Shown here piece after piece: positions 43,932 through 53,500 of a stretch of DNA of 64,000 bases. Every line of letters starts with the position of its first letter. Position 1 is the first letter of the stretch. Source of the DNA: an uncultured Clostridia bacterium. GTDB taxonomy: Bacteria; Bacillota; Clostridia; UMGS1883. Location of the stretch: NCBI GenBank assembly GCA_934454525.1, contig CAKSFM010000010.1:1-64000 (forward strand), read 5' to 3'. The translations under genes were made by a program, and so were the position numbers. The notes beneath the pieces were generated by a model. That model searched no databases. It was not told the origin of the DNA and saw nothing but the letters and a program-made list of their open reading frames with translations.

Positions 43932-45458
43932 ATGAAAAAATTTGTATCAATAATGGCTGCGGCAGCGCTTATGCTTTCCGCGGTATGTGCTTTTGCAAGC
44001 GAAACTGCGATATGTGTGCAGGCGGAGTTGCCGGAATTTATTTCTTTCGTCACAGAGCCGTGCAGCAATATTGCACTGTTTTCCGCGGATTATAACGAAG
44101 ATGATATTATAAGAAAAATTTATGAGGGTGCAGCCGCACAGGAGAGCAGAATAATTGTATTGAATCAGCTGCTTATGACAGACGGAGAACCCGATGCTGA
44201 TAAAACGCTTGCAGTGCTCAAAAACGCTCTTACTAAAGTAAAGTATACATATCCGGATATGTACGCTATACAGAACAGGTATACCGTGTGGCAGGATTCA
44301 AGCGGGCATATTGTCATCGGGCTGACATATGCTGAGGGCATTGGCAACATTCAGAAACGGATGCGCCTGTATGAAGCGTTCAAAACGGACGTTCTTTCGC
44401 AGATATCTGATGGTATGACAGATTTTCAAAAAGCTGTCACTGTTCATGACTACATTGTTATGAATCTTAAATACGATACCTCTTATAATGTTTTTGACGC
44501 TGTGAATATGGCAATAGGCGGCAGCGGAGTGTGCCAGGGTTATGCACAAATGTTTTATGACATATGCGCCAAAGAGCTTAGCATGGGCTGCGGCTTTGCA
44601 GTGGGGAATAATAAAACGGCAGGCGCGGCAGGTCACATATGGAATGTTATAAAAATTGACGGAAAATGGTATCATGTCGATGCAACATATGACGATCCGC
44701 TGCTCAGATACAGCGAAACGCAAACTGCAGCGGATGCGCCGATGCGCGTGTCGCACAATTATTTTCTTGTAAGCGATAAAAAGTTGAAAAGCATCAATCC
44801 GAATGATTCCATATATAGGGAAAACATTGAGTGTGCTGTTGAGTGCAGCGATACATATTATGATGAGAACCGTCCGTGGGATGACTCTTCATCGGCGCAG
44901 ATTATTGTGAACGACGGCGCAGTTTACTATATCAGCGGCAATGAGATTATCAGAAAATCCGATAAGGAAGAGAAAACGGTTTATGAGTTTAAATACAGCA
45001 GCGGAGGAAGTGTTTCTGCCGGAATCGGAATATATGATGGGGTTCTTTATGTAAGCGACAACCGGAAAAATATCTACCGTGTAGATTTAAGCAGCGGAGA
45101 AAGCAGTCTGCTTTATAATGGCAGCTCGCTGATTAAATATATGCGCATTGACGGAGGTGTTCTGCGTTTTTCGCTGTCGGAGCCTAATTCGGTTCAGTAC
45201 AGTATCGGTGCTGTTCCGCTCGGAGAAACGGATGGACAAATACTCGGTGCGGAGCTTATAGACGGAAAAATTGTCGCACTGCTCCGCAGCACTGCAAAAA
45301 AAGCTTCGCTTTATGCATCAGATTCCGAAGAATTCATCAAACGGGCAGGCGTTTCACCGGGATTAAACAGAATTTTTGCGGAATATACCGGAGACGCGGC
45401 ATATTCACTGCGGTTTTTTCTCTGGACGGACGGACTTAAACCGCTTGATGTGAGATAA
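43932..45458 (+). CDS. Secreted transglutaminase-like protein with C-terminal beta-propeller-like repeats
   Basis: 508 residues from ATG 43932 (AGGAGG upstream; in-frame ATGs at 43893 and 43899 lack a site). A signal peptide (residues 1-23) is followed by a transglutaminase/protease-like core with the catalytic triad C201 (GVCQGYAQ), H235 (GHIWNV) and D250 (YHVDATYDDP). The region after residue 320 has blade-like repeats (GAVYYISGNEI, GVLYVSDNRKNIYRVDL) of the DUF5050 type. Such proteins probably cut or cross-link extracellular protein or peptidoglycan. Confidence 0.8.
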   Translation: MKKFVSIMAAAALMLSAVCAFASETAICVQAELPEFISFVTEPCSNIALFSADYNEDDIIRKIYEGAAAQESRIIVLNQLLMTDGEPDADKTLAVLKNALTKVKYTYPDMYAIQNRYTVWQDSSGHIVIGLTYAEGIGNIQKRMRLYEAFKTDVLSQISDGMTDFQKAVTVHDYIVMNLKYDTSYNVFDAVNMAIGGSGVCQGYAQMFYDICAKELSMGCGFAVGNNKTAGAAGHIWNVIKIDGKWYHVDATYDDPLLRYSETQTAADAPMRVSHNYFLVSDKKLKSINPNDSIYRENIECAVECSDTYYDENRPWDDSSSAQIIVNDGAVYYISGNEIIRKSDKEEKTVYEFKYSSGGSVSAGIGIYDGVLYVSDNRKNIYRVDLSSGESSLLYNGSSLIKYMRIDGGVLRFSLSEPNSVQYSIGAVPLGETDGQILGAELIDGKIVALLRSTAKKASLYASDSEEFIKRAGVSPGLNRIFAEYTGDAAYSLRFFLWTDGLKPLDVR

Positions 45459-45493
45459 ACGGAAAAATATGCCGCGCAGTTTGCAAAAAAAGG

Positions 45494-45522
45494 TTGACAT
45501 ACGGCGGATTATGTGATATTAT
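45494..45522 (+). promoter_or_regulatory. Sigma-A promoter of the riboswitch-symporter unit
   Basis: TTGACA (45494-45499), 17-nt spacer, TATTAT (45517-45522). Transcription should begin about 20 nt before the riboswitch. Confidence 0.75.
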
Positions 45523-45545
45523 CACAATGTTAATTAAATATGACC

Positions 45546-45668
45546 CGTGGAAGTTTTCGGATAAAACCGGAAATGAAGGGAACTTCGGAGAAGCTCATTG
45601 GATTGAGTGCCGAAGGGGCAAGGCTGCACTTTGATGCGGCTGAAACTCTCAGGCAAAAGGACGGAGAC
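45546..45668 (+). promoter_or_regulatory. Glycine riboswitch (single aptamer with upstream ghost-like stem)
   Basis: The glycine aptamer signature is clear: GGAG at 45587, GCCGAAGGGGCAAGGC at 45609-45624, and GAAACTCTCAGGCAAAAGG at 45642-45660. Only one full aptamer is present. The 5' flank forms a stem (GAAGTT 45550 with AACTTC 45581, enclosing TTCGG/CCGGAA), the type of remnant seen beside single glycine aptamers. It should sense glycine and act on the terminator at 45698. Confidence 0.9.
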
Positions 45669-45697
45669 TGCGTTAAGCGAGTTTTTTGTATTTTTTG

Positions 45698-45727
45698 AAG
45701 TTGTCGCCTTGGGTCGGCAACTTTTTT
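45698..45727 (+). terminator. Riboswitch expression-platform terminator
   Basis: AAGTTGTCG pairs with CGGCAACTT (45698-45706 with 45715-45723) and runs into TTTTTT, 18 nt before the symporter start. Ligand-dependent folding of this hairpin would decide read-through. Confidence 0.75.
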
Positions 45728-45744
45728 GTTATTGGAGGATTAGT

Positions 45745-47181
45745 ATGGAAGCGTTCATGGAAGCATTTAACAAATTATTAACGCAGATTAACGACTGGGT
45801 GTGGGGTATTCCGCTCATCGTGCTTATTCTTGCTGTCGGATTTCTGCTGACGGTCAGAACGGGTCTTGTTCAGGTTAAGCATCTCGGCAAGGCGCTCCGC
45901 TTTATGTTTCAGGACGAGGAGGACGGCGAGGGCGATGTAACGAGCTTCGGCGCACTTTGTACGGCTCTTTCGGCAACTATCGGAACGGGTAACATTGTCG
46001 GCGTTGCAACGGCGATTGCAACCGGAGGTCCTGGAGCTTTGTTCTGGATGGAATTTGCGGCATTTCTCGGAATGGCAACAAAATATGCCGAGGGTCTGCT
46101 TGCGGTTAAGTACAGAGAAATCGGTAAGGACGGAAAGGTTCTCGGCGGTCCGTTCTACTATATTGAGAAAGGCATGGGCGCAAATTGGAAATGGCTTGCA
46201 AAGCTTTTCGCAATCTTCGGAATGCTTGTAGGTATTCTCGGAATCGGAACAATGACGCAAATTAACAGTATCACGGGTGCGGTTCAGAACTTTTTTGACC
46301 AGGATAGAGCAATGGTTGCGTTTTCAATCGGCAAGCATGCTTACGCATGGCCGACGGTCATTTCCGGTGTTTTGGTAACGCTTTTTGCAGCGCTTGTTAT
46401 CATCGGCGGAATAAAGAGAATCGCAAAGGTTTCGGAGGTTATTGTTCCGTTCATGGCTGTTATCTATTTTGTCTGCGGAATAGTTCTCCTTGTATGTAAT
46501 GTGACAAAAATTCCGGCGGCAATTGTTCTTATCGTAAAAAGCGCGTTTTGCCCCCAGGCAGTGTTCGGTGCCGGCATTGGCATAACACTGAAGATGGCAA
46601 TGCAGAAAGGTATTGCCAGAGGTATTTTCTCAAACGAAGCAGGTATCGGTTCAGCGCCGATTGCTGCGGCAGCGGCAAAAACAAAATCTGCAGTGCGCCA
46701 GGGTCTTGTATGCATGACGGGTACATTTTTCGATACAATCATCATCTGCACAATCACCGGTCTTTCAATCGTTCTGACGGGCGCTTACAAGCCGGCAATG
46801 GACGGAACGCTTGAGGGCGTTGCGGTAACGACAAAAGCGTTTACGGACGGACTTCCGTTCCCGAATCACGTTGGCGCATTTCTGCTTATGTTGAGCCTTG
46901 TGTTCTTTGCATTCACAACAATTCTCGGCTGGGATTACTATTCCGAAAAGTGCCTTCAGTACCTTGTCGGTGAAAAGCAAGGCGTGATTATGACCTACAG
47001 AGTTCTCTACATACTCGCCGTGTTTGTCGGACCCTACCTCAAGGCAGGTTTTGTGTGGACGCTTGCGGACATTGTAAACGGACTCATGGCGTTCCCGAAC
47101 CTTGTAGCCCTGTTTGCACTGAGCGGCGTTGTTGCGGCTGAAACAAAAGTCTTTATAAAAAATTTGGATAACGGTAAATAA
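45745..47181 (+). CDS. AGCS-family sodium:alanine/glycine symporter
   Basis: 478 residues and about 11 membrane helices, with family motifs GALCTALSATIGTGNIVGVA near residue 70, GGPGALFWMEFAAFLGMATK near residue 95 and GIARGIFSNEAGIGSAPIAA near residue 292. Imports glycine or alanine with Na+. The ATG at 45745 follows GGAGGAT; earlier in-frame ATGs lie inside the riboswitch. Control by the glycine riboswitch points to glycine as a substrate, though whether it feeds nutrition or detoxification is unclear. Confidence 0.93.
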   Translation: MEAFMEAFNKLLTQINDWVWGIPLIVLILAVGFLLTVRTGLVQVKHLGKALRFMFQDEEDGEGDVTSFGALCTALSATIGTGNIVGVATAIATGGPGALFWMEFAAFLGMATKYAEGLLAVKYREIGKDGKVLGGPFYYIEKGMGANWKWLAKLFAIFGMLVGILGIGTMTQINSITGAVQNFFDQDRAMVAFSIGKHAYAWPTVISGVLVTLFAALVIIGGIKRIAKVSEVIVPFMAVIYFVCGIVLLVCNVTKIPAAIVLIVKSAFCPQAVFGAGIGITLKMAMQKGIARGIFSNEAGIGSAPIAAAAAKTKSAVRQGLVCMTGTFFDTIIICTITGLSIVLTGAYKPAMDGTLEGVAVTTKAFTDGLPFPNHVGAFLLMLSLVFFAFTTILGWDYYSEKCLQYLVGEKQGVIMTYRVLYILAVFVGPYLKAGFVWTLADIVNGLMAFPNLVALFALSGVVAAETKVFIKNLDNGK

Positions 47182-47187
47182 ATAGTG

Positions 47188-47241
47188 TATCAAAAGAACC
47201 GCGTCAAAAATGATTTCATTTTTGACGCGGTTCTTTTGATA
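47188..47241. terminator. 54-bp perfect palindrome at a convergent junction
   Basis: Arms 47188-47213 and 47216-47241 are exact reverse complements around TT. It ends the symporter transcript and also encodes the last codons and stop of the minus-strand TetR gene. Confidence 0.85.
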
Positions 47242-47764
47242 CCGGGATAATTTTTTCAAGATATTCAATAATTTGCTGCGGCGTTTTGTCAATTTCACCA
47301 AGCAGCCAGCTTTCCATAAGCGTTCCGAGCGACACTGTGTAAAAATGCGCGAGAAAGTCGCTGAAATCGGTATCGGGGCAGTTATCACCGCCCTGCGGCT
47401 GCAGCAGGCGGACGATGCTGTTGACATCCTGATAAAAGAAACGGCGCAGATTTCGGTAACCGACGGAATTGAGCGTGTTCAGGCAGAAATCATGGTTAAA
47501 GGTCAGATAATCGAGCAGAACAAGGAGCGCGTCCTGCCATGTTTTCACAACCTCCTGTTTTTTCATAAGAAGAATTATTTCCTGCTGATACACCCATTTC
47601 AAAAGGTCGTAAATATCCTCAAAATGATAGTAAAACGTTTGGCGGTTCACGCCGCAGTCCTCTGTTATTTCGCGCACAGTAATCTTATCGAGCGGCTTAT
47701 GGCGCATTTTTTCCTTAAGCGCTTCGGCAAGCAGCGCTTTCGCTGCCTTTTTTCTGTCAGGCAT
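47216..47764 (-). CDS. TetR-family transcriptional regulator
   Basis: About 182 residues from ATG 47764 (AAAGGTGA 5 nt upstream); ATGs further up have no site. The N-terminal helix-turn-helix is at about 27-52 (ITVREITEDCGVNRQTFYYH), followed by an all-helical ligand/dimer domain resembling DhaS-type TetR proteins. Divergently oriented from the MMPL transporter gene, with an inverted repeat between the two promoters, so it most likely represses that operon and itself. Confidence 0.88.
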   Translation of the reverse strand: MPDRKKAAKALLAEALKEKMRHKPLDKITVREITEDCGVNRQTFYYHFEDIYDLLKWVYQQEIILLMKKQEVVKTWQDALLVLLDYLTFNHDFCLNTLNSVGYRNLRRFFYQDVNSIVRLLQPQGGDNCPDTDFSDFLAHFYTVSLGTLMESWLLGEIDKTPQQIIEYLEKIIPVSKEPRQK

Positions 47765-47815
47765 AAATTTCACCTTTGCTTTCATACTATGTGAAAAAAC
47801 CATTTGTTTTCTCTT

Positions 47816-47844
47816 ATTATAGCATTAAAAAAAGCTCTTGTCTA
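47816..47844 (-). promoter_or_regulatory. Candidate promoter of the TetR gene
   Basis: Minus strand TAGACA (47844-47839), 17-nt spacer, TATAAT (47821-47816). Confidence 0.55.
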
Positions 47845-47845
47845 C

Positions 47846-47869
47846 TATACATTTTTTGCATTTTGTATA
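47846..47869. promoter_or_regulatory. Candidate TetR operator
   Basis: TATACA-N12-TGTATA, a 24-bp inverted repeat located exactly between the TetR promoter and the -35 box of the transporter promoter. Span and placement fit a TetR dimer site. Confidence 0.45.
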
Positions 47870-47898
47870 TTGAAAAAAATATTTTTTTATTGTAATAT
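47870..47898 (+). promoter_or_regulatory. Candidate promoter of the MMPL/GLUG operon
   Basis: TTGAAA (47870-47875), 17-nt spacer, TAATAT (47893-47898), 35 nt before the MMPL start; the putative TetR operator abuts its -35 box. Confidence 0.55.
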
Positions 47899-47933
47899 AA
47901 GATAGATAGAGTGTTTAAATAGGGGTTGTATAT

Positions 47934-50504
47934 ATGAGTAAAATCAAAGAAACGGAAAAACCGAATTTTCTTGTATCGCTGGCAACTTTTATTGTCGATA
48001 AGAGGAATCTGTTTTTCCTGCTTTTCATTTTTGCAGGAATATTCAGCATTTTCTCAAGCGGCTGGGTTAAGGTTGAGGAGGATATAACAAAATATCTTCC
48101 GAAAACGACAGAAACGCGCCGCGGGGTCACACTTATGGACAAGGAATTTATTACATATGCAACGGCGGACATTATGGTTTCCAATATATCCTATGACCGC
48201 GCGGAAAACATATCCGAAATGATTGAGGATATAAAGGGCGTATCCTCTGTGGATTTCGACAACTCGGAGGATCATTTCAAAAAAGCGTCCGCACTTTACA
48301 GCGTAACATTTGACGGACTGACAGAGGATGAGGTATCCGTCAAGGCTATGAATCAAATCCGGAAAAAGCTTGACGGATATGAGTTTTATGTTAAAAGCGA
48401 TGTAGGCAATTCCGAAACGGAATCCCTCGCAAAGGACATGAACATAATTATTATAATTGCGGCGGTTATCATCGTGCTTGTGCTTCTGTTCACATCGCGC
48501 TCGTATGCGGAAATCCCCGTGCTGATTATCACATTTGCCGCAGCGGCGCTTCTTAACAAGGGCACAAATTTCATGCTCGGAAAAATTTCGTTTATATCAA
48601 ACTCTGTTGCCGTGGTGCTGCAGCTGGCGCTTGCCATTGATTATGCAATAATATTCTGCCACCGCTACAGTGAGGAGCATGAGAAGCTCCCTTCGCGCGA
48701 AGCTGCGATAGCTGCGCTCAGCAAGGCGATTGTTGAAATTTCGTCAAGCTCGCTGACAACCGTTTCAGGCTTGGCAGCGCTTGTGACAATGCAGTTCGGC
48801 ATCGGGCGCGACCTGGCGTTTGTGCTCATAAAGGCGATTGTTCTCAGTATGCTGAGCGTGTTCACGCTTATGCCGGGACTTCTGATTCTGTTCTCCAAGT
48901 GGATTGATAAAACGGTTCACAGAAACTTTGTGCCGAAAATTTCAAAGCTCGGTCATTTTGTAAATAAGACAAAATATATTGTGCCGCCGATATTCGCGGT
49001 GATAATGATTGTTGCGTTCATATTTTCAAGCATGTGTCCGTACTGCTACGGGAACACAAATCTTTCAACCCCTAAAAAGGACGAAAAGCAGATTGCGCGC
49101 GATAAAATCAATTCAACCTTTAAACAGAAGAATATGCTTGCACTGATTGTGCCGGCAGGAAACTATGAAAAGGAAAACGCGCTTTTGACGGAGCTTGAAA
49201 AGCACCCGGAGGTAGACACAACGCTCGGGCTTTCAAACACGGAAGCGCTTGACGGATATATGCTGACCGACAAGCTTAAACCGCGCGAATTTTCCGAGCT
49301 GACGGATGTTGACTTTGAAGCGGCGGAGCTGCTCTACGGTGCATATGCAGTGCGCGAAGAGGATTACGGGCAGATTATAAACGACCTTGACGCATACGGA
49401 GTGCCGCTGATTGATATGCTTGAATTCCTGCATGAAGAAATCGAGAAGAAATATATCACGCTTGACGATGAGCTGACGGATGATATAAATGAAATATACG
49501 ATAAAATAACGGACGCGAAGAAGCAGCTGCAGAGCAAAAAGTACAGCCGCATGCTTGTCTATCTGACGCTTCCTGAGGAAAGCAATGAAACGTTTGCTTT
49601 CCTTGAAGAAATGCATTCGATTGTAAAGAAATACTACAGTCTTGACAATTCATACATTGTCGGCAACACAACGAGTGATTACGATTTGTCAAGCTCATTT
49701 TCGCGCGATAACCTGATTATCAGTATTCTTTCCGCGCTGTTCGTTATCCTGGTTCTGCTGTTCACGTTCATGTCGGCAGGACTTCCGCTCCTGCTTATTG
49801 CAGTTATCCAGGGCAGTATATGGATTAACTTCTCGTTCCCGTATCTTATGGGTTCAAAGCTTTATTTCCTCGGATATCTGATTGTAAACTCAATTCAGAT
49901 GGGCGCAAATATCGACTATGCTATCGTAATTTCAACGCGGTATACTGAATTGAAGCAATCGATGCCGAAGGATAAGGCGATGGTTGAAGCGCTGAACCAG
50001 GCATTTCCGACGATTCTCACATCAGGCGCTATTCTGGCTGCGGCAGGAATCCTTATCGGTCAGATTTCGACAAACGGCGTTATCTCGGCAATCGGCGTTT
50101 GCCTCGGCAGAGGAACAATTATATCCATCGTTCTTGTTATGGCGGTGCTTCCGCAGATTATGCTGCTCGGCGACGCAATTATAGAGAGAACATCGTTTAA
50201 GCTTAAAGCGCCTGAGCTTGTTCAGAAGACAACGGGAACGGTGTTTGTGAACGGGCGTGTGCGCGGTAAGGTGAACGGTATTGTGGACGCATATATTCAC
50301 GGACTTGTGATTGGTGATGTGAATGCAATGATTCAGACGGGCGAATCGGCAGACAACGGCGGAGAAACTCCGCCCGACGGCACTGCGCCGCCGGACAGCG
50401 GAGAAACTCAGCCGAACGGTGAAAATGCAGTTTCCGGCAGCGGAGAAAAAGATGCTGCTACGCAAACGGACGGCGGCAAAGATGAAAAGGAGGGGCAGGC
50501 ATGA
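47934..50504 (+). CDS. RND/MMPL-family transporter with bactofilin-like tail
   Basis: 856 residues. Two MMPL halves: TM1 near 23-42, a large outer loop, TM2-6 near 165-300, TM7 near 345, a second outer loop (about 370-590) with helical segments, and TM8-12 near 600-745. Conserved RND features include LALAIDYAIIFCHR and QMGANIDYAIVISTRY. After the last helix the tail first reads FVNGRVRGKVNGIVDAYIHG (about 772-800), whose spaced V/G pattern resembles a short bactofilin-type beta roll, then a Gly/Asp/Pro/Glu-rich disordered end. Likely exports lipids or hydrophobic compounds. Overlaps the next gene by 4 nt. Confidence 0.88.
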   Translation: MSKIKETEKPNFLVSLATFIVDKRNLFFLLFIFAGIFSIFSSGWVKVEEDITKYLPKTTETRRGVTLMDKEFITYATADIMVSNISYDRAENISEMIEDIKGVSSVDFDNSEDHFKKASALYSVTFDGLTEDEVSVKAMNQIRKKLDGYEFYVKSDVGNSETESLAKDMNIIIIIAAVIIVLVLLFTSRSYAEIPVLIITFAAAALLNKGTNFMLGKISFISNSVAVVLQLALAIDYAIIFCHRYSEEHEKLPSREAAIAALSKAIVEISSSSLTTVSGLAALVTMQFGIGRDLAFVLIKAIVLSMLSVFTLMPGLLILFSKWIDKTVHRNFVPKISKLGHFVNKTKYIVPPIFAVIMIVAFIFSSMCPYCYGNTNLSTPKKDEKQIARDKINSTFKQKNMLALIVPAGNYEKENALLTELEKHPEVDTTLGLSNTEALDGYMLTDKLKPREFSELTDVDFEAAELLYGAYAVREEDYGQIINDLDAYGVPLIDMLEFLHEEIEKKYITLDDELTDDINEIYDKITDAKKQLQSKKYSRMLVYLTLPEESNETFAFLEEMHSIVKKYYSLDNSYIVGNTTSDYDLSSSFSRDNLIISILSALFVILVLLFTFMSAGLPLLLIAVIQGSIWINFSFPYLMGSKLYFLGYLIVNSIQMGANIDYAIVISTRYTELKQSMPKDKAMVEALNQAFPTILTSGAILAAAGILIGQISTNGVISAIGVCLGRGTIISIVLVMAVLPQIMLLGDAIIERTSFKLKAPELVQKTTGTVFVNGRVRGKVNGIVDAYIHGLVIGDVNAMIQTGESADNGGETPPDGTAPPDSGETQPNGENAVSGSGEKDAATQTDGGKDEKEGQA

Positions 50505-53500
50505 AAAGAAAACGCTTTTTATCGGTTATGATTGCAATGCTCCTTGCGCTTTCATCGGCAGCGCAGCTGATTACGGCGCTTGCGGACGATGAGGTGCTTG
50601 CCGATACGCCTGCCGACACCACTGTAATTACAATATCGTCGGAAAAGGAATTTACCGCTTTTCTGAAAAAATGCTCTCTGGATACGTGGTCGCAGGACAA
50701 AACGGTTGTTCTTGAAACGGATTTGAATCTGAACGGAAAAAAATTCACTCCGGCGGCAACGTTCGGCGGAGTTTTTGACGGCGGCGGACATACAATCAAG
50801 GGTGTGAAAATCAAGTCGGACGGGTCTAACTGCGGACTGTTCAGATATGTGCAGTCCGGAGGAACGGTCAAAAATCTTGCAGTTGATGGCAGCGCGGAGA
50901 TCACCGGAACGAAAACAAACGTTGCACTCATTGCAGGAAACAACAGCGGAACGATAATCGGCTGCGAGGTACGCGGAAGCGTTAAAGGCGGCACAGGTGT
51001 TGGTGCGGTTGCAGGCGTGAATCAGACGACGGGAATAATAAACGGCTGCAAGTCACGCACCAAGGTTTACGGAGAGCATTATGCCGCCGGCATTGCAGGC
51101 AGAAATTTCGGGCAGGTGCTGATGTGTGCAAACTTCGGTGATGTGAACACATACACCGAGGAGGTTAAGCTTGATATTGACAATATAAATCTGGAGAAAA
51201 TCCGTTCTGCCGAAAACACGACTGATATAACCGATGTGGGCGGCATTGCAGGATATTCGTCCGGCGTTTTGCAGGACTGCACGAACAGCGGTATGGTAGG
51301 CTATGAGCATGTCGGGTACAACATCGGCGGTATTGTCGGCAGGCAATGCGGCTATGTAAGCGGCTGCACAAACAGCGGCAAGGTTTTCGGCCGCAAGGAC
51401 GTTGGCGGCATATGCGGACAAATGGAACCGTATACCGTGCTTGAATACAGCCTGTCCTCGTTTGATAAGGTTTCGGATGCACTTGATTCGCTCCAGTCCT
51501 CGGTTGATGCGGCAATTGCCGACTTCAGAGGGTCGAAAAGCACAATTAAAAACCGTCTGGATTCAATTCGCGGATATGTTGATGATGCGCGGACGGATAC
51601 AGATTCCCTGCTCGACAAGTCAAAGGAGCTTCTAAACAGCGGAATCGATTCCGCAAACGATCTGTCGGCAAGGCTGAGCGGAACACTGAACAGTATTGCA
51701 CCGGTGTTTGACACAATGGCAAAGCAGGCTGACAGCATTGCTTTGCTTGCGGACGGTTATAAAAAGGAATTTGACAAAATTTCGGACGCGGTTGACACAA
51801 TAAAAACGGATGAGCTGGACAGCGCGCTTGATGAACTTAAAGCAGCCTGCAAGGAACTGAGCGAAGCTTCGACATATCTTGAAGAAGGACTTACAAGTGC
51901 AGCAAGCAGCGTTGGTGATATGGGTGCTCTTAAAAACGCACTTCACAAGGTTGCAATCGGAATCAGCAAAATGAATAAGGCAATGTCGCGGACAAGTGAC
52001 GCGCTTGCGGAAATAAGGAACGCTGTTACGGATTTCCTCGGAAGTGTTAAGAATCCCGATTCAAGCATAACCGATGAATTTAAAAAGATGAGCGAAACGA
52101 TAAGCAGTTCGGTTTCAACCATCAAAAGCAGTAATGATATGTTTATGGATGGTCTTGACAAGCTCGGAAACGGACTTGACCGCCTGCCGGATGCGATAAA
52201 CAAGCTGAGCCTGAGCGGCTTGTCAAGCGGACTGAATGACTGCGCCCGTGCCGCCGGCTATATGAAAGACGCAATGGATTCGATAACGAAATCCATTGAC
52301 CATATAAAGAACGCGGCGGACAGCGCCTCGGAAGCTTCGGACGAAATTAAGGATGCGATGGATTCAATCCGCGATGTGACGGATAAAATCAAGGGCTGCG
52401 GAGATGTTATAATCGATTCGCTCGGGCAGATGTCGGCAATTTTCAGCGATTTTGCTTCAAAGCCGCAGATGACTTTGCCGCGGATAGATGACGATTTCAC
52501 TGCGCGAAAGGATAAACTTTCGGATACAATCGGGAAAATAACGGATTCGCTCGTAGGATTGTCAGATGATGTTAATGATTCGGCAGGGAGTATGGCAAAC
52601 AGTCTTCAGGATATGTCCGACAAAATGTTCCGCGTGACAGATGAGCTTACGGGAATTTATGACGATAACAAGGATAAAACGGCGGAGGACCTGACGGAAG
52701 ACGTCTCCGACAGTGACGCTGATGACAAATCAAACGGAAAGACGGTGCGCAGCATAAACCGCGGAAAAGTACACGGCGATTTAAACGTCGGAGGAATTGT
52801 GGGGGCAATGGCAATTGAGTTTGACTTTGACCCTGAGGACGATGTTTCAAAGCGCGGAGACAAGTCGCTGAACTTTGTTTATAAAACAAAGGCAGTTGTG
52901 CGCGAATGTACGAACCGCGGCAGCGTCAGCGCAAAGAAAAACTGCGTTGGGGCAATATGCGGAAAAGAGGATCTCGGCAGTATAATCGATTCGCTTGCAT
53001 GCGGCAGAGCGGAAAGCTCCAGCGGCAATTATGTCGGCGGAATAGCCGGACTTTCGGAGTCAACAATCAAAAACTGCTATTCAAAGAGCATTGTTTCGGG
53101 AGAAAATTATGTCGGCGGAATAACCGGGCGAGGAAACAATGTGTTTAGCTGCCTGTCGGCTGCATATATCGAAAGCGCAAATGAATATCGCGGCGCAATT
53201 GCAGGCGATATAAAGAAAGATTACACAGCGAACTACTTTGTTTCCGGCAAGGAAAACGGTGTGGACTCCGTGAGTTACAGCGGAAAAGCCGAACCGCTTT
53301 CTTATGAGGAGATGACGGCGCTCCCGAATGTGCCGGCGGAGTTTATGTCGTTTACAGCAACGTTCTATGTTGATGATAAGGTATACAAGGAAATTGAATT
53401 TGCATACGGAGAGTCGCTGACAGATAAGGAAATTCCGGCTGTGCCATCGCGTGATAAGCTGTTCGGCAAGTGGGACAGAACAAAATTTAAAAATCTGACG

